Counted from the first letter of the stretch, positions 1 through 9,863 are shown. The stretch: 64,000 nucleotides of DNA from Leucobacter sp. OLIS6 (GCF_002752355.1 NZ_MRAV01000011.1:124001-188000); one strand, 5' to 3'. Made by a program: numbers and translations. The notes: generated from the letters alone by a model not told the origin.

Positions 1-1
1 C

Positions 2-1534
2 GAATCGGTGAACGCCTGCCTGCCCGTGGACCTGGCGGTCGGGAAGAACGTCGTCACCGGACTGCAGCGCAGCTACGGGTGGAGCCTGTCGAAGCGACTG
101 ACCAACCCCACCGTGCAGCTCGACGCGGACGGGAAGGCGACGCTCGAGTACGCCGTCACCCTGACCGAGGGCGCGAAGACGGATGCGGCCTGGACGATGA
201 ACGGCACGGTCACCGTGCAGAACCCCAACCGCTACAAGAGCGTGCAGGCCTCGCTGTCCGATACGCCCGACATCGGCGGGGGTGCGGACTGCGTCTTCGC
301 CGCGGGCGCCACCGTGACCCTCGCCGCGGGTGAGACCCGCGCGCTGGCGTACTCCTGCTCCTTCACCTCCGAGCCCGCCTACGCGGGCACGAACACCGCG
401 AAGGTGACTTGGCGGAGCGACGTTCCCGGAAGCGACCGCGCCCTGACCGTCGACCGAGCGGCCGAGGCTACGGCCGAGATCCGCGAGGCCGACTGGAACC
501 TGACCGAGTTCCGCAGGACCGTCTCGGTGCGCGACCTCATGAAGATCGGCGGGAAGGCCGCCCCGGTACGCGACTTCGGTCCGTACACCTGGAGCGCGGA
601 AGGGACGACCCACGTGGAGCGGTACTCGGTGCCGGTGCAGGTGGATCCCGGAACGTGCCTGGCGGTGGACAACGGGGCGACGATCCGTGAGCTCGGCGTC
701 ACGGCGAGCACGCAGCACACGCTCTGCAGGCAGGCCCCCCTTGCCGTGGCCGATACGGCCACGGCGAGCAAGGTGCGGGTGTTCGGCTGGGCGATCGACA
801 AGCGGCTCGACAACCGCGACGACATCGCTCGCGACGCCAGCCCCGAGTCGGTCGACGCGCGCTACTCGGTGACCGTCACGGAGCGCGGATTCACCGACTC
901 GGCGCACCAGCTCTCGGGAACCGTCCTGCTGACGAACCCGAACACGTTCCGCGCGCTGACCGTGAGCGTGCAGGACCTCACCGATATCGACGGGCTGGAG
1001 TGCCGCATCGAGGGGGCGCAGAAGGTGTTGATCCCGGCTTCGGGAACGGCGCGCGTGCCCTATCGATGCACCGGCGCCCCCTCGGCCGGAGCCGATGCGA
1101 AGCATCTCATCCGGGTCACCGGCACCGGGATCGACCCGATCGACCACGGGACCGCGGTGAAGTACCGGACCTCCGAGGTCGACCGGAAGGTCACCGTCTC
1201 GGACGACCGGTTCCGCTTCGATCCGGCGTGGCGGATCACCTGGAGCGCTGCGGGCACGGAGCATCGACGCGAGTACTCGATCCCCGTGCGCACGGAGGCG
1301 GGATCCTGCCAGGTGTTCACCAACACGGCGTCGCTCGGTCCGAAGGCGCCTGCGTCGACGGCCTCGTTCGAGATCTGCGCTCCCAGCGGCGCGGGCGGCA
1401 CCGGGCAGGGGTTCCTCGATCGGCTCTCCACCACGGGCGCCGGCGGGTGGGGCCTCATGATCGGGACGGGAGCGCTGCTGGCCGCAGCCGGTGCGCTCCT
1501 GGTGCTCCGTGCGCGACGGAGGCCGCGCGCATAG
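2..1534 (+). CDS. Cell-wall-anchored surface protein, C-terminal part (5' end outside window)
   Basis: The reading frame is open to the left edge, so the N-terminus and any signal peptide lie upstream. The visible ~510 residues contain two related ~230-residue modules. Each begins with an (F/Y)GW-x-(L/I)-x-KRL segment and continues with a 'LT(N/D)...NP' beta-rich stretch and paired cysteines, ending in a 'TWSAxGT-H-x-x-YS(V/I)PV' segment (about residues 195-210 and 415-430). The C-terminus is a sorting signal: LSTTGAGG, a ~20-residue hydrophobic helix and an RARRRPRA tail. This resembles the LAXTG signals used by class E sortases. The protein is probably exported, linked to peptidoglycan and displayed on the cell surface. 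Ligand and function are unknown. Confidence 0.8.
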   Translation, partial: ESVNACLPVDLAVGKNVVTGLQRSYGWSLSKRLTNPTVQLDADGKATLEYAVTLTEGAKTDAAWTMNGTVTVQNPNRYKSVQASLSDTPDIGGGADCVFAAGATVTLAAGETRALAYSCSFTSEPAYAGTNTAKVTWRSDVPGSDRALTVDRAAEATAEIREADWNLTEFRRTVSVRDLMKIGGKAAPVRDFGPYTWSAEGTTHVERYSVPVQVDPGTCLAVDNGATIRELGVTASTQHTLCRQAPLAVADTATASKVRVFGWAIDKRLDNRDDIARDASPESVDARYSVTVTERGFTDSAHQLSGTVLLTNPNTFRALTVSVQDLTDIDGLECRIEGAQKVLIPASGTARVPYRCTGAPSAGADAKHLIRVTGTGIDPIDHGTAVKYRTSEVDRKVTVSDDRFRFDPAWRITWSAAGTEHRREYSIPVRTEAGSCQVFTNTASLGPKAPASTASFEICAPSGAGGTGQGFLDRLSTTGAGGWGLMIGTGALLAAAGALLVLRARRRPRA

Positions 1535-1548
1535 CGGATGATCGACCG

Positions 1549-1588
1549 GACGCGGCGCGGGAGAATTCGAATTCTCCCGCGCCGCGTC
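1549..1588. terminator. 40-bp perfect palindrome, bidirectional terminator
   Basis: Two 20-nt arms, GACGCGGCGCGGGAGAATTC and its exact complement, meet with no spacer. It starts 14 nt after the surface-protein stop codon. There is no T-run, which is common for actinobacterial terminators. It lies between convergent genes and could serve the + strand gene and act as a back-stop for the regulator on the other strand. Confidence 0.75.
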
Positions 1589-1714
1589 ACCTTTGCACCG
1601 CCCCCGGCACTCTCAATGCGAAGAAGTCGAATACGGCAGAGAGTCCCCCTACTCGAGTCCCGGCTCTTCACCCACCGGCTCGCAGTTCCCCCCTTCTTGC
1701 CGCAGCCGGCACGG

Positions 1715-1745
1715 ATGGGCGTTCCTCCCCGGGAGGAACGCCCAT
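1715..1745 (-). terminator. Hairpin terminator of the SorC-type regulator
   Basis: Perfect 15-bp arms (ATGGGCGTTCCTCCC and its complement) around a single C, ending 4 nt past the regulator stop codon on the minus strand. No T-tract. Confidence 0.7.
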
Positions 1746-1749
1746 TCCC

Positions 1750-2730
1750 TTACCCTGCTCCGCTCCGCTCGCCCTCCAGCGCGAGCCACGCGAGCTCCTC
1801 GTCGACGACGAGCTCGGTGATGATCCCGGCCGCGAGGGCGCCGCGCAGGCTCTGCAGCTTGGCGGCTCCCGAGACGACGCAGATGCGGCGGGGGATCCGG
1901 CGCACGATGTCGAAGGAGGGGCCGCTCGATCGTTCGTTCAGGGGGATCCCGTCGGTGCTGCCGTCTTCGCGGAAGAACTGGGTGGCGCAGTCGCCGACCA
2001 CGCCGGCGTGCGCGAGCTCCTTCAGATCCTCGCGCTCCAGGTAGTTGCCCGAGTAGATGTGGGAGCGGCGGTCGCCGAGGCGCGAACCGAGGCTGAACAC
2101 GAACAGATTGGCGGATGCCTGGAGCTTGAGCACCCGGCTGATGGAGCGTTCGCGCCACAGCGCTCGCCGCGTCTCGGGGTCGTCGAAGATCGCGGGGACC
2201 GTGAACTGGTAGACGGTGGCCGAGAAGGCGTCCCCGAATCCGCCGAGGAGGCCCGCGGAGTACGCGAGGCCGGAGGTGTGGAGGTTCGCCGCGCCGTTCA
2301 GCTGCACCACGCGGGTCTCGTGCACCGGCTTCGCGGGGAGGTGCCGGGCGACGGCGGTCGTGGTGGCGCCCCAGGCGACGCCGATGGTGGATCGGTCGTC
2401 GACGGCTGCGGCGACGAGGTGGGCGGCGGTGCGGGCGGTGCGGTCGAGCCGTGCGGTCTCGGAGGCTCGGGCGGGGGCCGGCGCGACGTGCGCGGTGATC
2501 CCGAATCGCTCGGAGAGCTGCTGCTCGAGCCGGGAGCGCGCCTCCTGCGGTGAGTGGACGCGGATCTCGACGAGTCCGGTGTCGCGGGCGTAGCTCAGCA
2601 GCCGCGAGATGGAGGATCGGGAGACCCGCATCTCCTGCGAGATCGCCTCCATCGTGTGGTTCTGCAGGTAGTACAGCTGCGCCGCGCGCAGCGCCTCCCG
2701 CGCCTTCGTTGCGTTCGCCGGATCTGCCAC
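1750..2730 (-). CDS. SorC/DeoR-type sugar-binding transcriptional regulator of the glycerol genes
   Basis: 326 residues if started at the GTG at 2730, which follows a clear GAAGGAG ribosome site; the open frame extends 17 codons further up, but that would run through the operator. An N-terminal helix-turn-helix (about residues 10-55, with SRSSISRLLSYAR as the recognition region) is followed by a SorC-family effector domain (about 60-320) that normally binds a phosphorylated sugar. It is transcribed away from glpD-glpF-glpK, with perfect palindromes between the two starts, so it most likely controls that operon and itself in response to a glycerol metabolite such as glycerol-3-phosphate. Effector and sign of regulation are inferred. 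Confidence 0.85.
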   Translation of the reverse strand: MADPANATKAREALRAAQLYYLQNHTMEAISQEMRVSRSSISRLLSYARDTGLVEIRVHSPQEARSRLEQQLSERFGITAHVAPAPARASETARLDRTARTAAHLVAAAVDDRSTIGVAWGATTTAVARHLPAKPVHETRVVQLNGAANLHTSGLAYSAGLLGGFGDAFSATVYQFTVPAIFDDPETRRALWRERSISRVLKLQASANLFVFSLGSRLGDRRSHIYSGNYLEREDLKELAHAGVVGDCATQFFREDGSTDGIPLNERSSGPSFDIVRRIPRRICVVSGAAKLQSLRGALAAGIITELVVDEELAWLALEGERSGAG

Positions 2731-2753
2731 CGTGCTCCTTCGAGTCGACCCAT

Positions 2754-2771
2754 TCTGCACATATGTGCAGA
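2754..2771. promoter_or_regulatory. 18-bp perfect palindrome, putative SorC operator in the glp divergent promoter
   Basis: TCTGCACATATGTGCAGA is a perfect palindrome between the regulator start (2730) and glpD start (2835). A second shorter palindrome, GCTTGCAAGC, follows at 2774-2783. Position and symmetry suit a dimeric HTH regulator acting on both promoters. Confidence 0.7.
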
Positions 2772-2773
2772 TC

Positions 2774-2783
2774 GCTTGCAAGC
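2774..2783. promoter_or_regulatory. 10-bp palindrome, possible second operator half
   Basis: GCTTGCAAGC lies 2 nt beyond the 18-bp palindrome. Both share a (C/T)TGCA core, so SorC tetramers could contact both sites. Confidence 0.4.
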
Positions 2784-2834
2784 CCGTTCAGTGCTGGATC
2801 AGGCTGTGCGTGAATCTCGAAAGGTCTGGACCCC

Positions 2835-4559
2835 ATGAACGATCGCCCGTCGCCCGCTCGCCCCGCCGTCGAAGCTCTGCGTGAGCGCCCGAGCGCCGAT
2901 GTGCTGATCATCGGCGGAGGCATCAACGGCATCGCCACCTTCCGCGAGCTGGCCCTGCAGGGCATCGACGTGGCGCTGGTGGAGCGCGGCGACTTCGTCT
3001 CCGGCGCCTCCTCTGCGTCCAGCCACATGGTGCACGGCGGGATCCGCTACCTCGAGAACGGCGAGTTCCGTCTGGTGAAGGAGGCGGTCACCGAGCGCAA
3101 CCGCCTGCTGCGCACCGCCCCGCACTACGTCCGCCCGCTCGAGACCACGATCCCGATCTTCTCGACCTTCTCGGGGATCCTCTCCGCCCCGTTCCGCCTG
3201 CTCGTCACGCACGGCCGCGGCAAGCCCCGCGAGCGCGGCGCCGCGCTGATCAAGATGGGTCTCACCCTCTACGACACCTTCTCGCGCGACGGCGGCCAGG
3301 TGCCTCGGCACCGCTTCCTCGGGCGCCGGCGCTCGCTGGCGGAGCTGCCGCAGCTGAACGACGACCTCTCGTACACGGCGACCTACTACGACGCCTCGAT
3401 GCACGATCCCGAGCGGCTCGCCCTCGACGTGCTGCACGACGGGATCGTGGCCGGCGGCGACCGCGCCCGTGCCGCGAACTACCTGCCCGCAGTGGGATTC
3501 TCGGACGGCGCGGTGCGACTCCGCGACGAGGCGAACGGCGGCGAGGAGTTCGACTTCACCGCCAAGCTGATCATCAACACCAGCGGCCCGTGGACCGACC
3601 TCACCAACGCCGCGCTGGGCGAGGGCACCCGCTTCATGGGCGGCACGAAGGGCTCCCACGTGGTCCTCGACCACCCCGAGCTCCTCGCGGCGACGGGCGG
3701 GCGCGAGATCTTCTTCGAGCACTCCGACGGACGTATCGTGCTCATCTACCCGCTCAAGGATCGGGTGCTCGTGGGCACGACCGATATCGAAGCTGATCCG
3801 GCGAAGCCCGTGGTGTGCACCCCCGACGAGGTCGACTACTTCTTCGACCTGATCTCGCACGTCTTCCCGAAGATCGAGGTCGACCGCTCGCACATCGTCT
3901 ACACCTTCTCGGGCATCCGCCCGCTCCCGCGCCACGACGACACCGCTCCCGGCTTCGTGTCGCGCGACTACCGCATCGTCGCGTCCGAGCGCGCAGGGGT
4001 GCCCCTGCTGAGCCTCGTCGGCGGCAAGTGGACCACCTTCCGCGCGCTCGCCGCGCACCTGGCGGACGACGCGCTGGAGGTCCTGCACCAGCGCCGGAGC
4101 GTGCACACCGAGACGCTCCCCATCGGGGGCGGCGACGACTTCCCGCGAACCCCGGCGGCGCGGACCATCTGGGTGGCCTCACGGGCCGACGGGCACGGTC
4201 GGGATCGCGTCGAGCAGCTGCTCGACCGCTACGGCACCCGTGCCGACGAAGTGCTCGCCGCGGCGCCCGAGCACGAGGCGGAGCTCGCGGAGCTCCCGGG
4301 CTACACGGCGTCCGAGCTCGCCCATCTCGCGGGGACCGAGCAGATCGTGCACCTCGACGACCTGCTCCTGCGCCGCACGTCGATCGCGTTCGTCGGCGGC
4401 GTGACCGCCGAGCGCATCCGTGCCGCGGCCGACGCCATTGCGCCGGTGCTCGACTGGGACGAGGATCGGACCGCCGGCGAAGTCGCCCGCACCATCGAAC
4501 TGCTGCGCACCGCTCACCGCATCGACCCCGAGAAGGGAGGCGCGTTCATCGGCGGCTGA
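2835..4559 (+). CDS. glpD: Glycerol-3-phosphate dehydrogenase, FAD-dependent
   Basis: 574 residues, normal for GlpD. The FAD dinucleotide-binding motif VLIIGGGINGIATFRELA is at about residues 23-40, followed by the SASSHMVHGGIRYLE segment typical of aerobic GlpD and the C-terminal DAO_C domain. It oxidises sn-glycerol-3-phosphate to dihydroxyacetone phosphate at the inner face of the membrane and passes electrons to menaquinone. It starts at an ATG behind GAAAGG, and is the first gene of the glpD-glpF-glpK run, with intergenic gaps of 131 and 80 nt. The upstream palindromes suggest control by the adjacent SorC regulator. Confidence 0.95.
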   Translation: MNDRPSPARPAVEALRERPSADVLIIGGGINGIATFRELALQGIDVALVERGDFVSGASSASSHMVHGGIRYLENGEFRLVKEAVTERNRLLRTAPHYVRPLETTIPIFSTFSGILSAPFRLLVTHGRGKPRERGAALIKMGLTLYDTFSRDGGQVPRHRFLGRRRSLAELPQLNDDLSYTATYYDASMHDPERLALDVLHDGIVAGGDRARAANYLPAVGFSDGAVRLRDEANGGEEFDFTAKLIINTSGPWTDLTNAALGEGTRFMGGTKGSHVVLDHPELLAATGGREIFFEHSDGRIVLIYPLKDRVLVGTTDIEADPAKPVVCTPDEVDYFFDLISHVFPKIEVDRSHIVYTFSGIRPLPRHDDTAPGFVSRDYRIVASERAGVPLLSLVGGKWTTFRALAAHLADDALEVLHQRRSVHTETLPIGGGDDFPRTPAARTIWVASRADGHGRDRVEQLLDRYGTRADEVLAAAPEHEAELAELPGYTASELAHLAGTEQIVHLDDLLLRRTSIAFVGGVTAERIRAAADAIAPVLDWDEDRTAGEVARTIELLRTAHRIDPEKGGAFIGG

Positions 4560-4596
4560 GCAGCCCGAACCGAGCGGCGCGTCCGCTCCTCCACCC

Positions 4597-4615
4597 GCCG
4601 GTCCTGAGCACCGGC
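4597..4615 (+). other. Small hairpin in the glpD-glpF gap
   Basis: GCCGGT and ACCGGC arms (6 bp) around a 7-nt loop. It is too weak to call a terminator with confidence, but may set relative expression of glpD and glpF or mark an mRNA processing point. Confidence 0.3.
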
Positions 4616-4690
4616 ACTCCGAAACTTCTCCGATGCGCGGGCGATCCGCCCGGCGTGCAGCGCGAGAACACCCGAAAGGTCAATGACGAC

Positions 4691-5446
4691 ATGCAAGAAG
4701 TCAATCTCGGTCTCTACTTCCTCTCCGAACTCGTCGGCACGGGGCTCCTCGTCCTCCTCGGATGCGGCGTCGTGGCGAACGTCGTGCTCGCGAAGACGAA
4801 GGGCAACGGCGGCGGCACCCTGATGGTGAACTGGGGCTGGGGCCTCGCCGTGTTCATCGGCGTGCTCGCCTCCGCCTACTCCGGCGCGATCCTCAACCCG
4901 GCCGTGGGTGTCGGCCTGCTGATCGCGGGCAAGATCTCCGCGGCGCAGTTCTTCGTCGCGGCCGGCGCCGAGATGGTCGGCGCGATCATCGGCGCGATCC
5001 TGTGCTGGGTCGCCTACCGCCAGCACTTCGACGAGGAGCCCGAGGCAGCCAACAAGCTCGGCGTCTTCTCGACCGGCCCGGCGATCCGCTCGTACGGCTG
5101 GAACTTCATGACCGAGGTCATCGGCACGTTCGTGCTGGTCTTCGCGGTGTTCGCGTTCGCCGACCAGGGCGACATCAAGGTCGGCGTGCCCGGAGGCCTC
5201 GGGCCGCTCACCGCGCTGCCGGTCGCGCTCGTCGTCGTCGGCATCGGCGCATCGCTCGGCGGCCCCACGGGCTACGCCATCAACCCCGCCCGCGACCTCG
5301 GTCCCCGCATCGCGCACGCGATCCTCCCGATCAAGGGGAAGGGCTCCAGCGACTGGGGCTACGCTTGGGTTCCCGTGCTCGGCCCGCTCGTCGGCGGAGC
5401 GATCGCGGCGTTCGCTTCCCCCGTCCTCCTGGGGCTCGCCGCCTGA
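4691..5446 (+). CDS. glpF: Glycerol uptake facilitator (MIP/aquaglyceroporin family)
   Basis: 251 residues with six predicted membrane helices and the two NPA half-helices of the channel: ILNPAVG (about residues 68-74) and INPARD (about 197-202), the latter ending in the Arg of the selectivity filter. It passes glycerol by facilitated diffusion. The ATG at 4691 follows GAAAGG. The segment before the first NPA reads SGAILNPA where most GlpF proteins have SGAHLNPA, so the usual His is replaced by Ile. It lies between glpD and glpK, which makes glycerol rather than water the likely cargo. Confidence 0.92.
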   Translation: MQEVNLGLYFLSELVGTGLLVLLGCGVVANVVLAKTKGNGGGTLMVNWGWGLAVFIGVLASAYSGAILNPAVGVGLLIAGKISAAQFFVAAGAEMVGAIIGAILCWVAYRQHFDEEPEAANKLGVFSTGPAIRSYGWNFMTEVIGTFVLVFAVFAFADQGDIKVGVPGGLGPLTALPVALVVVGIGASLGGPTGYAINPARDLGPRIAHAILPIKGKGSSDWGYAWVPVLGPLVGGAIAAFASPVLLGLAA

Positions 5447-5526
5447 TCGGCGCGCTCACGGCAGCAGCACCCGAACCAGCTATTTCCTCACCGGAGCAAC
5501 GCCGCTTTCACGAAAGGAAGCACCAC

Positions 5527-7041
5527 ATGTCTCAGTACATCATCGCGATCGACCAGGGCACGACCTCGAGCCGGGCGATCATCTTCGACAAGACGGGATC
5601 CATCATCTCCGTCGGGCAGAAGGAGCACGAGCAGATCATGCCCCAGGCCGGCTGGGTCGAGCACGATCCGCTGGAGATCTGGCGCAACGTGCAGGAGGTG
5701 ATCGGCATCGCGCTCGGGCGCGCCGACCTCACCCGGCACGACATCGCCTCGATCGGCATCACGAACCAGCGCGAGACCGCGGTGGTCTGGAACCGCAAGA
5801 CCGGCCAGCCCGTCTACAACGCGATCGTGTGGCAGGACACCCGTACGCAGGCCATCGTCGACCGCCTCGCGGCCGACGGCGGCATCGAACGCTTCAAGGA
5901 GCTCGTCGGCCTGCCGCTGGCGACCTATTTCTCGGGCACCAAGATCGCGTGGATCCTCGAGAACGTCGAGGGCGCGCGCGAGGCGGCCGAGGCCGGCGAC
6001 CTGCTCTTCGGCACCACCGACTGCTGGGTGCTGTGGAACCTGACCGGCGGACCCGAGGGCGGCGTGCACGTCACCGACGTCACCAACGCGTCCCGCACCC
6101 TCTTCATGGATCTGAAGACGCTCGAGTGGCGCGACGACATCCTCGAGGCCTTCGGCGTTCCCCGCTCGATGCTGCCGCAGATCAAGTCCTCCTCCGAGGT
6201 GTACGGCGAAGCCGAGGACTCCTCGCTGCTGCGCGGCACCCCGATCTCGGGCATCCTCGGCGATCAGCAGGCCGCGACCTTCGGCCAGGCGGCGTTCGAC
6301 GCGGGCGAGTCGAAGAACACCTACGGCACGGGCTGCTTCCTCATCTTCAACACGGGTGAAGAGATCGTGCACTCCCAGAACGGCCTGCTCACCACGGTCG
6401 GCTACAAGCTGGGCGACGGCCCCACGCACTACGCGCTCGAGGGATCCATTGCGGTCACCGGCTCGCTGATCCAGTGGCTGCGCGATCAGCTCGGGATCAT
6501 CTCGGCCGCGCCCGAGGTGGAGGAGCTCGCCGACAGCGTGCCCGACAACGGCGGCGTCTACATCGTGCCGGCCTTCTCGGGCCTGTTCGCGCCGTACTGG
6601 CGTCCGGACGCCCGCGGCGCGATCGTCGGACTGACCCGGTACTCCAACAAGGGGCACATCGCCCGTGCGGCGCTCGAAGCCGTTGCGTTCCAGACCCGCG
6701 ACGTGCTCGACGCGGTGAACGCCGACGCCGGTGTGGACCTCACCGAGCTGAAGGTCGACGGAGGCATGGTCGCGAACAACGCGCTCATGCAGTTCCAGGC
6801 CGACGTGCTCGGCGTCTCGGTCGTGCGTCCCGTCGTCGCCGAGACCACGGCGCTCGGTGCCGCGTACGCCGCGGGTCTCGCGGTCGGGTTCTGGAGCGGC
6901 CTCGACGATCTCGCCTCGAATTGGCAGGAGGATCGCCGCTGGGAGCCCGCCATGGAGGACGCGGAGCGCGACCGTCAGCTCCGCAACTGGCGCAAGGCCG
7001 TCACCAAGTCGACCGGCTGGGTCGACGAGGACGTGCGCTGA
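5527..7041 (+). CDS. glpK: Glycerol kinase
   Basis: 504 residues, the usual GlpK length. The FGGY-kinase nucleotide site [11 protein letters not shown] is at residues 7-17, and the glycerol-contacting and FGGY signature segments follow ([31 protein letters not shown]). It phosphorylates glycerol entering through GlpF, trapping it as glycerol-3-phosphate for GlpD. The ATG follows a strong GAAAGGAAG ribosome site with 6-nt spacing. It is the last gene of the run and is followed by a strong hairpin. Confidence 0.97.
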   Translation: MSQYIIAIDQGTTSSRAIIFDKTGSIISVGQKEHEQIMPQAGWVEHDPLEIWRNVQEVIGIALGRADLTRHDIASIGITNQRETAVVWNRKTGQPVYNAIVWQDTRTQAIVDRLAADGGIERFKELVGLPLATYFSGTKIAWILENVEGAREAAEAGDLLFGTTDCWVLWNLTGGPEGGVHVTDVTNASRTLFMDLKTLEWRDDILEAFGVPRSMLPQIKSSSEVYGEAEDSSLLRGTPISGILGDQQAATFGQAAFDAGESKNTYGTGCFLIFNTGEEIVHSQNGLLTTVGYKLGDGPTHYALEGSIAVTGSLIQWLRDQLGIISAAPEVEELADSVPDNGGVYIVPAFSGLFAPYWRPDARGAIVGLTRYSNKGHIARAALEAVAFQTRDVLDAVNADAGVDLTELKVDGGMVANNALMQFQADVLGVSVVRPVVAETTALGAAYAAGLAVGFWSGLDDLASNWQEDRRWEPAMEDAERDRQLRNWRKAVTKSTGWVDEDVR

Positions 7042-7057
7042 CGCTTCACAGCCCGAA

Positions 7058-7100
7058 AGCGGAGGGGTCCGTCGGAGTCGCTCCGACGGACCCCACCGCT
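7058..7100. terminator. Bidirectional hairpin terminator after glpK
   Basis: Inner arms of 14 perfect base pairs (GGGGTCCGTCGGAG and complement) with a TCG loop at 7078-7080. After an A/A mismatch come five more pairs (AGCGG/CCGCT). It lies between convergent glpK and the LuxR-type regulator. Confidence 0.8.
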
Positions 7101-7140
7101 CTCTCAGGCATCGCCGGGTGGCGGCACGGGGCGCACCGCC

Positions 7141-9744
7141 CTACCCCTCGCCCGCCTCGATGAGGCCGTGCCGGACGGCCGCGCGCACCGCCTCGGCGCG
7201 GGTGTGGGCACCCAGCTTGCGGTAGAGCCGCTGGATCTGGGTCTTCGCGGTGTTGACCGAGATGCCGAGCTCGTCGGCGATGGCCTGCACGCTCTGCTGC
7301 GTCGCGAGCGCCTGCAGCACTTCGCGTTCGCGCTGCGATGGCCGTTGGATCCGCGGCAGCTCCGAGACGAGCGAGGGGGCCGAATCGACGTCGGCGAGCA
7401 GATCGGCGAACGCGGGGAACTGCAGCTCGCGGGCGATCCCGGCCAGCTCGGTGCGCAGCCGTTCGGGGATGAAGCGCACCTGCAGCGACAGCCGGCTGCT
7501 CTCGGCGACCAGGGCCGCCTGCCCGAGGTACAGGGCGACCTCCTTCGTCGCAGCGCCGCTGTCGAGCGCAGCGGCAGCGGCGATGAGGGTGCGCCAGGCC
7601 TCGGTGCGCGGGATCTCGCGGGAGCCGTCGAACGCGCCGGTCTCGCGCGAGAGCCGCAGGGCTCCGCCGGGGTCGGAGCGGAGCAAGTGCTGCAGCGCCG
7701 GGATCACCGACTCGAGCGGGTCCGCGATCCCCGGAGGCGGTGCGCCCCCGGCATCGCCGTTCGGGGCCTCAGGGCCCATCGCGGTCGGATCGACGAGCCG
7801 CATGAGGGCGAGCGCGGTGCGCACGTAGCGGGGGACCACGACGCGGTCGCCCTGTTCGGTGCGGCTGCGCAGCGCGCGTTCGAGCCTGGCCGCGGCAGCG
7901 GGGATCCCGGCGGCGGTGTCGACGAGTGCGGCGATGCTCTCGTAGACGGGCCACAGCTCCGCGTCGCCGATGAGGGTGCGCGCGGTCGTGATCGATGCGC
8001 GCGCGGTGTCGAGATCACCGCGTTCGAGGGCGAGCATCCCGGCGACGAGCGGGGCGGACGCGGTCATGAACCGTGGTGAGCGCTCCGGGTCCGCGCGGCG
8101 CAGGGCCTGCAGAGTGCCTTCGGCGGTGGCCAGGTCGCCGCGGATGGCCTGGACCAGAACGAGATTGCCGCCGAAGACCGCGTTGATGGGCGGGTTCCCG
8201 GCGGCGACGGCGATCTCCCAGGAGGTGCGCATGCATGCCGAGGCCTCGGCGAGGCGGTTCGCGGCGAGGTAGGTCATCCCGGCAGTGTTGAGGCCCCAGG
8301 CGCCGACGCCCTGATCCCGCGGCGCGAGGGTGCGCGACAGGTCCTGCCAGATCGCGAGCACCCGGTCGGCGCAGTCGGTCGCGCGTTCGAGGTTGCCCTG
8401 GATCCGGAACGCGACGGTGAGGATCGCGAAGAAGAGGATCCGGTCGGCCGGGGGAGCGGGCATGGCGAGTTGCGTCGGCTCCATGGCGGCGATGAGCCGG
8501 ATCCGTTCGGTGATCCCGGGGCCCTCCCCGCGGGTGAAGACGGCGGCGAACCAGCCGAGGTACGGGCAGGGCTCGAACCAGGCCGGCGGCTGACCGAGGC
8601 ACTCGCGCGCGATCCGGTCGAGCACCTGCGTGTTGAGCCGTGCGGCCGCGGTGACGCCGATACGCCACGCGAGCTGCGCGCCGGCGCGAGGGAACGCGAT
8701 GTCCCAGGCCTCGTCGAGACGATCCTCGTCGATCCGGTCCTGAGCGAAGGCGGCGAGCAGCGGGAGCGCGGTCGCGTCGTCGAGGGGCGGCAGCGCGGAT
8801 CGGAGACCCGCGGGGACCCGGCTTCGGGCGCTGCCGGTCCCCGGGAGGGTCTCGAGCCAGCCCGCGCGTGCGAGGTGTTGCACGGTCCAGCCGTCGGGCA
8901 GACCGAGTGCGGCCTCGTCGCGGGCGCCGAAGGCGGGCAGCAGCGCGAGTCGCTGCAGGCTCGCGCGCGGGCCGGCCGCGCCGGGATCCGAGCCGTGCGT
9001 CGAGCCGGGGCACGCGCCGGGATCCGCGTCGAGCTCGGCGTCGACGAGTTCGCGCAGCGTGCGGGTCAGCTGCAGTCTGCCCGGCACCGGGCGGCGCTGC
9101 GCGACGGCATGGCGGAGCTCGTCGAGGATCGCGGCGACGAGTCCGGGCAGGCCACCGGTCAGCTCGTCCACGAGGGTCGTCGTCTCGGTGCCGGCGTCCG
9201 GGTGGGCGTCGGCGAGGATCGCGCCGAGCTCGTCCGGGGTGAAGCGCAGTTCGGGCAGGCGCAATGTCGCCGCCGCCGAGAGCCGGTGGTGGGCCCCCGC
9301 TGCGCGGCCGAGACCGGTGCGCGATCCGACGGCGATGCGCGCCGAGGGGCCGGCGGCCTCGATGGTCGCGGCGAGTCGCGGGCCCGCGCCCGCGACGTCC
9401 CCGTCGAAACCGTCGATGACGAGCGCGTCGACGCCGGTGAGGAGCAGGGGGATCTCGGCGTCGTCGGTTCCGGGAGCGCTCGCGCTCGCCGCAGCGGACT
9501 CGCCGGTGCCGGCCGGCACAGGCCGGCCGATGGACTCGATCCATGCGCCGGCGTCGATCCATGCGGTGCGCTCGCCGAGCGCGTGGTGCCGCTGCAGCCA
9601 TCGGTCGAGCAGGGCCGTCTTGCCGGCCCCGCGCGGTGCGGTCAGCACGGCGATCTCGGTCGAATCCAGTCGGTCGAGCAGGTGGGTGCGCGGCAGCGGG
9701 GCGGCGTCGGGCCGCGAGCGGGCATCATCGGTGAAACCGGTCAC
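7141..9744 (-). CDS. LAL-type (MalT-like) LuxR-family transcriptional regulator
   Basis: 867 residues. A P-loop (APRGAGKT, about 36-43) and a Walker B-like VIDGFDGD near 110 open an AAA/NB-ARC-like signalling ATPase. The middle ~450 residues are Ala/Leu-rich helical repeats of the TPR kind, and the last ~65 residues form a LuxR/GerE helix-turn-helix (PSQREREVLQALA...NTAKTQIQRLYRKLGAHTR). LAL regulators switch on catabolic or secondary-metabolite genes in response to a small molecule. The neighbours do not reveal the target here. The GTG start sits 6 nt behind TACAGT with no ribosome site, so the transcript looks leaderless. Confidence 0.85.
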   Translation of the reverse strand: MTGFTDDARSRPDAAPLPRTHLLDRLDSTEIAVLTAPRGAGKTALLDRWLQRHHALGERTAWIDAGAWIESIGRPVPAGTGESAAASASAPGTDDAEIPLLLTGVDALVIDGFDGDVAGAGPRLAATIEAAGPSARIAVGSRTGLGRAAGAHHRLSAAATLRLPELRFTPDELGAILADAHPDAGTETTTLVDELTGGLPGLVAAILDELRHAVAQRRPVPGRLQLTRTLRELVDAELDADPGACPGSTHGSDPGAAGPRASLQRLALLPAFGARDEAALGLPDGWTVQHLARAGWLETLPGTGSARSRVPAGLRSALPPLDDATALPLLAAFAQDRIDEDRLDEAWDIAFPRAGAQLAWRIGVTAAARLNTQVLDRIARECLGQPPAWFEPCPYLGWFAAVFTRGEGPGITERIRLIAAMEPTQLAMPAPPADRILFFAILTVAFRIQGNLERATDCADRVLAIWQDLSRTLAPRDQGVGAWGLNTAGMTYLAANRLAEASACMRTSWEIAVAAGNPPINAVFGGNLVLVQAIRGDLATAEGTLQALRRADPERSPRFMTASAPLVAGMLALERGDLDTARASITTARTLIGDAELWPVYESIAALVDTAAGIPAAAARLERALRSRTEQGDRVVVPRYVRTALALMRLVDPTAMGPEAPNGDAGGAPPPGIADPLESVIPALQHLLRSDPGGALRLSRETGAFDGSREIPRTEAWRTLIAAAAALDSGAATKEVALYLGQAALVAESSRLSLQVRFIPERLRTELAGIARELQFPAFADLLADVDSAPSLVSELPRIQRPSQREREVLQALATQQSVQAIADELGISVNTAKTQIQRLYRKLGAHTRAEAVRAAVRHGLIEAGEG

Positions 9745-9750
9745 GTGTCA

Positions 9751-9756
9751 ACTGTA
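9751..9756 (-). promoter_or_regulatory. -10 element of a leaderless promoter (LuxR-type regulator)
   Basis: TACAGT on the minus strand, 6 nt before the GTG at 9744. Transcription would begin at the start codon. Confidence 0.55.
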
Positions 9757-9863
9757 GGGCCATTCGGGCGGGGGAGGCACCGCGGTTCGATCGCGAGCGC
9801 CGATAGATTGATCGGATTCGATGAAGCAGGTAACCTATTGGAAAACAATCGAGGGGATCGATC

